Source: Euglena gracilis (taxonomy: Eukaryota; Euglenida; Euglenophyceae; Euglenales). Taken from it: a stretch of 64,000 nucleotides of DNA. The stretch's first letter is position 1, and every line of letters starts with the position of its first letter. A model generated the notes under the pieces. That model worked only from the letters and a program-made list of their open reading frames with translations. It ran no database searches and was not told the origin of the DNA. A program made the translations under genes and the position numbers. Positions 56,877-64,000 of the stretch are shown piece after piece. The stretch is from positions 30,573,471 to 30,637,470 of the forward strand of contig CP154955.1 of assembly GCA_039621445.1 (NCBI GenBank). Direction: 5' to 3'.

Positions 56877-56957
56877 TCAGCTGCCAGCAGGTGCAAGGGC
56901 CAGAAGGCAGCTATCAGGGTCATCCATTTCCTCTGTTTGGGAGACATGCTCTTGTGT
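56877..56957 (-). CDS. Probable terminal exon of the 57-59 kb gene
   Basis: Acceptor GGCAATATGTAACAG; in phase 0 the exon reads TQEHVSQTEEMDDPDSCLLA then LAPAGS and stops at TGA (56877-56879). It joins in frame to 57117-57335. An alternative frame (SMSPKQRKWMTLIAAFWPLH) is also open, so the phase is the deciding argument. Confidence 0.5.
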   Translation of the reverse strand, partial: TQEHVSQTEEMDDPDSCLLALAPAGS

Positions 56958-57116
56958 CTGTTACATATTGCCGGAGATAGCCCCCCCTCTTGCCCACCGA
57001 CAGGGTTCCTACAACCCCCCGACCACGGGGGGGGGGGGTCGTATGTACCCCCTGACCTGCCGGGGGGTGGTCGGTATTTTGGGGTGGTTGTTGGGCAAAG
57101 GGGGGGGGGGGGGCAC

Positions 57117-57335
57117 CTGCATCCAAAGGGCACACCGCAGCATTCCATTGGCCCCCATCTCCGCCAGGCTGCAAAATTTGCTGTACAGCTCCTGGATTAG
57201 GGGCATGCCTTTGTTTGAATTTAGGAGCAGGTTCCAACTGGTTGAGACTTCGGCTTTGGCCAGCGGCGTAAAAGTGGTCAGTCCAATTTGCCTGAGCCCA
57301 AGCATAACAAAAGTTTTGAAAGCCCTTGGACACTG
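57117..57335 (-). CDS. Exon of unidentified protein (73 codons)
   Basis: Acceptor TGTCATTGGATTCAG, donor GCAG|GTGCCC, phase 0 both ends. QCPRAFKTFVMLGLRQIGLT, then FTPLAKAEVSTSWNLLLNSN, then LIQELYSKFCSLAEMGANGM. Alpha-helical and clearly protein-like, but I do not recognise the family. It may follow 59159-59368. Confidence 0.65.
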
Positions 57336-57399
57336 CTGAATCCAATGACACAACTTTTGTGTTTCAACTGAACATGCAAAACAAAAATCAGACAAAAAA

Positions 57400-57990
57400 A
57401 ACTGCGGTTTCCAAAAAAAGTAATAACTCAGGTAATTATGGAGGCCGCAGATTCTGATTTTCCCATATTTTCAAGTTAGTTTGCATATAGCCTTTTTGTG
57501 GGAAATCGAACTACTATTAGCGTTCTTGACAATTTTCGGACAAAATTAAGCAAAAAACAAAGCTGCAATAACCAAAAAACCTCGAAATTTTATTAATTCA
57601 TTTATCACTTTATTATTCCTTAATTTTGATTTTTTGGATTCGGATTTGAACTTCGTTTATTTGTTTTCTATTTTTCTTTATCATCACCGTCGTCATCATC
57701 ATCGTCATCGTCATCGTCATCGTCATCATTATCATCAGCAGCAGCATCAATTTTATGATTATTTTTTTTAATTGTTTGCTTTGATCAATTATTCTATATT
57801 TTTAAATTTCTTTATGTTTTTATGTTAAATTTTTTATTATTTTGTCATTCTTCCATTTATCTTTATTCTTCTAATTATTAACTATTTTTACTACTTACTA
57901 TTATTTACTTCCGAACCCTTTTGCCCATTGTACATTTCTTACATTTTTATTATAATTTATTTTTTACACTATTCATTTCATGAAGAAAAA
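57400..57990. other. AT-rich island with (CAT/CGT)n tract
   Basis: About 600 bp of strikingly AT-rich DNA without G-runs. It contains an imperfect CATCGT trinucleotide tract at 57683-57750. No coding frame is supported. It lies in the intron between 59159 and 57335. Confidence 0.6.
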
Positions 57991-58199
57991 AGACGTTAAG
58001 TTAAGGAGCGAAGCCAGTACAAAGGAGGGAAAATTTTTTGTGGCTTTACAATGCAGAAGAGAAAAACACTGTCTTGGGGATCAGTAGAAATAGAAAAAAA
58101 AACTGTAAACAGAAAAAATCCGTTTAGTTTAGGGGAAATCATTCCCATGAAAAACCCACGGCTAGAAAAAAAAGGAGGTTTCACAGATCACACATGCAG

Positions 58200-58345
58200 A
58201 TTTTGGACCTACAACTTTGTGTTAATTCAGCAAAGGTGTGGCTTGGTGGCGGGCGGGCCATTGCATGAACTGCTGGCAGATCCCGGCCAGCCCTCTCCTG
58301 ACTGTATACCAAAGATAAACATCAAAACACAAATACTCATCCCGC
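58200..58345 (-). CDS. Candidate exon after a strong acceptor
   Basis: TTTGATGTTTATCTTTGGTATACAG is a good acceptor. The following 85 bp read RRGLAGICQQFMQWPARHQA in one frame (then a stop), or QERAGRDLPAVHAMARPPPS in another. Neither can be confirmed by phase. Confidence 0.3.
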
Positions 58346-59158
58346 TGATACACACCAATACAGAAATACTCTTTTGCCAATGCACACCCCACGCTCCAGC
58401 AAACGCCCAAAAACACACATCCGAGGCCGGCAAAAACATGCTGGAGGGCTGAGGAGAGCTGCACAAAATGGGAGGTGGCAGTACCGGGGTTTTCATGTTC
58501 TTTTCGATTTTTCACTTTGGGAGGTCCAGGGGTTTTTGTACCACGCCGACTGCAAAAAATTTCCTATGTGCATATCGCGTCATAGGTTACTCCTGGGGGG
58601 GGGGGGGGGCAATAAACCCGGCAGTTGGAAAAAATAAAAAAATACTTGAATCAAGCAGCGCCTTTAGCGCTGCTGGCAACACAACCCAAAACCCTACCCT
58701 GCACACCTGTTGGTCAAATACTCAACAAAATATCAAAAAAAAATGCCATAAATTGTGTGGATTTCGCCCAAGCTTCAGATTTGTTGGCAAAGATATCTCG
58801 GAACCATAGATAAGAGTGCTCTGTACAACTGACTCTGGGCCCTCGCATTCAAGTTTATGTAACGGGGAATTTCAACACACGGTGATTGTTGGCCCAACTT
58901 CTTCGGTAATCACGTTCGCAGCGTTGCACTCCACCAGTGGCCACCACATCTGTGCAATTTTGGTATTCCAAATATTAAAGCTACTGTTTCTCACACAAAT
59001 GGAAATGGACAAAACAAATGGAACAGACCAAAAAAATGGCCAAAAGGGGCCAAAAGGTGGCCTAAATCTGCCGAAAATGCCATCAAACTCAAAAGAGGAC
59101 GCCGTATTGCGATGCCAATACACACCGAAACTCCAAATCTCTGTCGCACGCACCACAC

Positions 59159-59368
59159 TGGAAGGAAAGGTCTGATCGCATCCCAGCTGACGCGGGGATA
59201 GAAATGCTGGGCCACCCGCTCGAAGGGGATCCCCTGTGGAGACAGAATGCATTGCACATCTGGAATGTGTTGCGAACGGAAACGTGCGGTGTCTGCAGCC
59301 CCATTGGTGGCTTCCTTCCAGCGGACTGCCTCCATCGCAACGGGCTGTGTGCCATTCGCGTCCAAGAG
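59159..59368 (-). CDS. Exon with EF-hand-like unit and YP motif
   Basis: Acceptor ATGTTTTTCCGCAG; probable donor TCCA|GTGTGG; 70 codons, phase 0 at both ends. It begins LLDANGTQPVAMEAVRWKEA, an EF-loop-like start, and later GIPFERVAQHFYPRVSWDAI. The last part matches the G-V-x-F-x-x-L-L-x-x-(L/Y)(F)P signature of the 32-46 kb gene, so both exon groups encode the same repeat family. Confidence 0.65.
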
Positions 59369-59826
59369 CTGCGGAAAAACATAAAAATCAGCCAACCCGT
59401 TTCGGGGCGGCTGTGAACCCCCCACCTCTGTCAGGGGTCCAGCAACCACTCTCCCATCCCCGTGTTGAATGCCCCAGCAAATGCCTTTTTTAAAAGGTAT
59501 GGAACAAGTTTGAATGGCAAACGGAGCACCACCCTTGCACGAGGCCAACATTCACTGGGTTCTCTGGGGAAAAATGTACTGGTCCTCTCCTGCAGGGTAA
59601 ATCAGGATTATAATTTGTTTTATGTGAAACACAATTAATGTGCAGCCGTCGCATTAGTGCACTGTGGCTCTGTGGGGACTGGCAACGGGCAAGGTGGTGC
59701 TACCTAGTTGCCTGTTGCCAGGCCAAAAAAAAGTGAGGGTTTAAAAGAGGTCGACAAAAATCAAAAACGAAAAACGACGTGCAGTTAGAACATTTACGCT
59801 TATCTGAAGGGAGGGGCAGAAAGCAC

Positions 59827-59961
59827 CCCAAAAGCATTTCCGCATGGAAAGGCTGTGAAGAAGAAGCCCCGTCCGAAAAATCTGGCAGACATCGGCGATT
59901 GTGTTCGAAACCCCAGCCCATGCAGGGTCGCAAATCAACACAATTTTGGCCGGACACATCC
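59827..59961 (-). CDS. Exon of unidentified protein
   Basis: Acceptor CCGCCGAACCTGCCGCAG, donor TGGG|GTGCTT; phase 1 in and out. MCPAKIVLICDPAWAGVSNT, then IADVCQIFRTGLLLHSLSMR. Protein-like, no family recognised. An exon between this and 59368 is needed to reconcile phase. Confidence 0.5.
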
Positions 59962-61456
59962 CTGCGGCAGGTTCGGCGGGGACTCCCAACCCTTCCCCCT
60001 TCGGAGCACTGTCCCTTCACCCTGCCCGGGCCTTCACAAACGCCCCGGACACGCCTCCTTCCCTGCGACCCTGCCCAGCGACTTAGGCGGTCTAACTCGC
60101 ACTTAGCTTTGACAGTGACTGTAAAATTGCGTCGACGCGCAATGTCAAAGGAAATTCTGTTTTCGAACACCGAGGCCTGAGGTTCAGGACAGTCCGCATT
60201 AGTGTCTACCTACACCCCCAGGGCCTGGGGACAAAGCAACGACTTGGAACTCTACGGTCTACGGGAACAGGACTATCGGGGCCCAATGTGCATGAACACA
60301 AAGCGCCGGGTAATGAACCGAGGGGGACTCCATTGTGCAGTTGCGCCATGGCACAACAAATTTTGTCATTACAAAAAGTAAAACACATTGCGCTTTGGCG
60401 CAATGTTTATCATGACAAAAAATAAAGCACATTGCGCTTTGGCGCCGACATCCGGTGAGGAGAGCCGCAGCACACAAGATGAGAGGTGGCAGCACCGGGG
60501 TTTTCGTGTTCTTTCGATGTTTTCATTTGACTTTGGGGGTTTTTGTACCATGCCGACCGCAAAAAAAAAAAGCACGGAACTCCCAGAGAGCCAGGGTCAA
60601 AAAGTGCATTTTGGCCGGACTTTGCTCGCTTTCGCTCTCGCTCTCACCTCCGGCGCCAAAATCAAATTTTGGTTCGGTGTGCCAAAATGCGCAAAATCGA
60701 CTAAAAAAGATAAAATTCCAGTTTGGTCGCTTAAGATCACCACCAGATATGAGACCTGGGCTTCCAGAGGTCGACTGCAAATCAAGTGCAAATGGTGTGA
60801 TCCTGTGGCCAGGGGCAATACCCTGCCCACCTCTGTGCAGCAAGCCCTCTGCCTGCCACGCAGCCATATCGTTTGAAGGCACTCCCGCCATTGCTGCCCA
60901 ACCAGCTAAATGGGGGGCTCGCCCATCACCTTCCAAACCCCCCACTCCTGTCCACGTGCGCATTTGTGTGTGCCATGCCTGTACGTCTTGCGTTGACGTC
61001 CAGTGAGGGTGCCCAGAGATGCCACCGGACAGTTGCACAACCGTCACACGAAACACCGCAAGCATCACCTTGGCCTCCATATCAGAGAAGTTGCACACCC
61101 TCTCTGTGGTAATACCGGGGGGGGGGGGGAATTGAAGCTAGATAAAATTAGACCCGACAAAATTGGAAGCCGAAAAAATTGGTGCCAAACCTGAAAACGG
61201 CCCGGAAAAAATTGGCAGGTTTTGTATGCAAGATGACTGGAAAAAGGGTGATTTTCAAAATTTTGAGGCAGGATTTTCAAAAAAGGCCCGGAAAAATTTG
61301 GCAGGATTTCTGTACGCCAATTTTTTCCCAATCAATTTTTTCGGCATCCAATTTCCCCCCCCCCCCCGGTAGCCCGTAACATGTGCACATATGGCGTCTT
61401 TAAACGGCACAAATGCACGTGTGACATGGTTGGAGGGGCACTCGGATGACCTTGAT

Positions 61457-61930
61457 TCAAACTGTGGGCGGGGGGTGTCCTCGTCTGTCATCCCAACTGG
61501 GCATATGCGACCGTTGGCAGATGCCAGAGTCCGGCTGTGGCACGGCATACACCCTCCTCTCGGGAGCGTCGGCCTCCGCGTCAGCACACCACTGGTCCCG
61601 CTGATGCACATATGTCCAAGCGGCCTCTGCGGCTGTCCTCACGCCCCCTCTTCTCTTGCAGAGCAAACCCCACGTCTGGCACTGGCGGGGCGACGTGAGA
61701 CCTTTCCAGCAAAGAGCCCCCAAACGGAGGCACATGCGCGCGACCACGGCCACTGAAGGCACCCCTTCTGCAGCCGATGTCTGGGACTCGGTTGCCGGGT
61801 TGCAAAGCCGAGACAGCAGCGATTCTCCATTTCCCGCTGCCGGCCAACGTTTCAATCATGGGCTGTGGCGACCTCTGCAACACGCCAAAACACTCGCCGA
61901 ACGCAGCATCCCTGGGTTCAACCCCGAGAC
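61457..61930 (-). CDS. Coding-like region, exon borders uncertain
   Basis: After GTTTTGGCGTGTTGCAG the minus strand has MIETLAGSGKWRIAAVSALQ in one frame. Further on, in another frame, it has RTAAEAAWTYVHQRDQWCAD and AEADAPERRVYAVPQPDSG. At least one intron or frame change lies between (for example GGAAAG|GTCTCA). The second piece has the Ala/Glu-rich helical style of the C-terminus at 32.2 kb. Confidence 0.35.
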
Positions 61931-61985
61931 CCAGGGTAGGTCCCAGGGTGGAATTGGGCCCGACCCAGGATCGAAACAGGTGGCA
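61905..61985 (-). ncRNA. tRNA-derived repeat-like sequence, copy 2
   Basis: Partner of 55990-56075 with TTTCGATCCTGGGTCGGGCC on the minus strand. It sits just upstream of a coding-like region. Confidence 0.3.
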
Positions 61986-62239
61986 AATATTAAGCTGCAA
62001 AAATGCTCACAAAAACTCCTCATGATGCAATCAAATCAATGCCTTTCCCAAAATGCCCCAGTCAGCCCATTCTCACCCCATTTCTACCCATTTGATGGCC
62101 CAAAGGCAGGAAACAGCATTACGTCCCGTTGCCGCCCAAGAGCCCTTTGGGTGGCTGGGAAAATAAACAAAAAAAATAAAAAAAATAAAATAAACAAAAC
62201 TCGTCGACGGGGTTCAACGTTGGAAAAAGGGCTGCTCAC

Positions 62240-62304
62240 TGGACTCCCCAGGAGATGGGGTGCCCTTCGATTTGAGCAACGTCCTGGTCCCCGCCAAAGC
62301 TGGT
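62240..62304 (-). CDS. Exon of the upstream gene group
   Basis: Acceptor TTTGTGGCGTCTGCCAG, donor GTCCA|GTGAGC; phase 0 in, phase 2 out. TSFGGDQDVAQIEGHPISWG. It follows 62385-62441 in frame across an 80-bp intron. No family recognised. Confidence 0.7.
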
Positions 62305-62384
62305 CTGGCAGACGCCACAAATAAGCTTCTAAATGAATAACAAACGGATTGGGTTGAGGCAGCCGAAGGAAACAGCACTCACAC

Positions 62385-62441
62385 CTCCCTCTTCAGCGGC
62401 AAAAGCACAATGTCCATCGACTTCTGAAGGTCATCGAAACC
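62385..62441 (-). CDS. Exon of the upstream gene group (19 codons)
   Basis: Acceptor CATTTCTCCCCAG, donor GGGAG|GTGTGA; phase 0 at both ends: GFDDLQKSMDIVLLPLKRE. Both neighbours (62636-62682 and 62240-62304) join in phase. It looks like a helix in a larger domain. Confidence 0.7.
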
Positions 62442-62635
62442 CTGGGGAGAAATGGGAGGGCAGAGATTGCACATGGCCAAATGCAAATTGCTCCAGGAGG
62501 CCAGGGGAGGCAAGATGCGTTGGGCAGCCGCCAATGATATAACAACAAGCAATAAGTTCCGCTGTCTGGGTCTTGCACCGCTGTTTGTGCATGAATATCA
62601 ACGAGTCCGATAATTCCTTTCAACAACGCACTCAC

Positions 62636-62682
62636 CGGAGGTAATTTCCACATCTTCAGCTTCACTTTGTTGAGGGGTTCTT
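62636..62682 (-). CDS. Exon of the upstream gene group
   Basis: Donor CCTCCG|GTGAGT is strong; the acceptor (TTTCTAACCAAG) is weaker. Phase 1 in, phase 0 out: EPLNKVKLKMWKLPP. It joins in frame to 62385-62441. Confidence 0.55.
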
Positions 62683-63689
62683 CTTGGTTAGAAATACAGA
62701 TCTATGTATTTTTAGACAAGCCAATTCTACACCCTGGGCCATAACAAGGGTAGCGGGGAAGAGGGGGAAGGTCAGAACCTTCTCCCCTGTGCAAAAAAAA
62801 TTACGTCGCAAAGAGTCAGAAAATATTTTTGGCTCTGAAAGGATACCCAGAAATCGCGTATTCGCACACTTCAAGAAAAATTCTTGGGTTCCGGGCTTCT
62901 CCCTCGGTCAAAAGGGAAGGGGTATGACCCCCTCCCCCCTACAAAACCAACCTTCACTTGAAACCCTGGCCATGGAGCCCCTTCCAAAATAAGGCTAATA
63001 AGGTCGGTTGCTGAAAATACCAAGGTCGGGTGTGTTCTTTCATTTTCCTGAAAAACCTCTCTCCTGCCCCCTCCCCCAGGAAACTGTCACCTGACAGGTT
63101 GGCCGGTACCGGGGACCCTGACAACTTCCTATACTGACAGGGTGGCCAGTAACGGGGACCCTGACAGTTTTCCGGGAGGGGGGAGGAGGTAATTTTTCAG
63201 ATTTGAGGTGGAAAAGCAGGATTCTCTCAATGAGAAAAAAATCAAAGTTACGTTTTTTTTGACAGATGAAGGATGGGTAAACTGCAAAATTAAATATTTC
63301 TAAAAATTCACGTATTTTTGGGAGCATTTGCACTGTTTTTTTAGGGTCTGGCTTTTTGGAACTTTCCAAAAAAGAGCCAAAAAAAAAACGTTATTTTGGA
63401 TTTAAAATTATTGGGGACCTTCTCTTTCAATTTTTGCTGAAAACTGGCAGGGGGGTTTTATTCTGGGGAGTTTTATTTTGGGGGGTCACCATGTTGCTTA
63501 CTTCAGAATCAGTCCTGGACTGTGCTATGATCAGCACCCTCCAAACCCTTGGGCAGAGCAGCTCAAAAATAAAACACACACATTCTGCGGAGATATTCAG
63601 CAAAAAGGGACCAGGGCAATCATCCGGAGGGGGGGGGCAGGTGTGCACCAAAGTAATGCTGTGCCCGGGACACACGCCTCTTGCGAGAG

Positions 63690-63880
63690 GTGGAAAGGGC
63701 CCAGACGTCCCTTGAGCTCGGCCAGCTGCGACGCCTGCAGTCGCCCGCTGCCATTGTCGATGCCCTGGCGAATGGGAGGGCGGCTGCCATCCGGGAGGAA
63801 AGAATCGCAGGGGCCTCTCTCCCCAGCCGATGGAGCGAACCTCCACATACGTCTGACCCTGGGCTTTTTCATAAAAAACC
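63690..63880 (-). CDS. Coding-like region at the window edge, possibly EF-hand
   Basis: After GATCCCCCCCAG the frame reads VFYEKAQGQTYVEVRSIGWG. Further on, in another frame after GGATGGCAG, it reads PPIRQGIDNGSGRLQASQLA. The second has an EF-loop-like IDNGSGRL followed by QLAEL, with weak ligands. Where one frame passes to the other is unclear, and no good GT donor is seen before 63690. Confidence 0.4.
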
Positions 63881-64000
63881 TGGGGGGGATCCACTAGCTG
63901 GCAATTTAAATGAAAAAAACAAAAGTTGGGGGGTCTGTGGGGTCGTCAGGAAAATATTCCTGTGCGCCGAGGTGGAAATGAGGTTTCTCTGGCGCCGAAG

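Overview
This window is eukaryotic. It has spliceosomal GT-AG introns, YR-type (DIRS-like) and LTR retrotransposons, a fragment of a dynein heavy-chain gene, satellites, and long mono- to tetranucleotide tracts (many G/C runs of 8-20). It contains no bacterial operon, rRNA, convincing tRNA or CRISPR array. Degenerate CCCTAA-type telomeric words occur internally. The mix suggests a repeat-rich nuclear genome of a protist or alga. The dynein fragment hints at a lineage with flagella, but I cannot name the organism. Nearly all long open frames in low-complexity DNA are artefacts; the genuine coding sequence is in short exons and broken transposons.

1-13.4 kb is a DIRS-like graveyard. A 2,864-bp unit (gag-like region, reverse transcriptase, start of RNase H) is present twice plus a 252-bp third start. 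It then runs into an RNase H tail and a frameshifted tyrosine recombinase, all on the plus strand. A second set of inverted DIRS ends follows (7.44-7.88 kb), then a coiled-coil protein with a tryptophan-rich tail (8219-9145) and about 4 kb with little coding signal.

13,394-22,135 is a complete LTR retrotransposon on the minus strand: 420-bp LTRs with no difference seen by eye, a CCCGC target duplication, a polypurine tract and a primer-binding site touching the 5' LTR. It has a long Gag with two zinc knuckles but no recognisable pol, and Gag carries two in-frame stops and an N-terminal frame change. 22.1-28.7 kb holds two more minus-strand DIRS elements: a decayed one and one with 29-bp terminal inverted repeats (24697-28695) that retains an open reverse transcriptase.

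28.7-31.9 kb is a nest of palindromic DNA: 43-bp palindromic arrays, two foldback elements, a 52-bp perfect palindrome, GGTCGGCTGC arrays, and an 800-bp domain built of TTTTGGCC-like words on one half and their complement on the other.

From 46.6 kb down to 32.1 kb on the minus strand I can assemble a gene from small exons with good splice sites and compatible phases. It encodes about 638 residues (5' end not found), with about ten degenerate EF-hand units followed by an alanine-rich helical C-terminus. Several introns split an EF-hand loop, and one contains a 1-kb five-phase microsatellite. A second group of minus-strand exons, some EF-hand-like, lies between 63.9 and 56.9 kb; it may be a neighbouring gene of the same family or the 5' part of the same locus. 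Between the two groups (49.8-55.0 kb) is a large tandem satellite. One of its units is interrupted by a 199-bp piece of dynein heavy-chain gene, intron and exon together.
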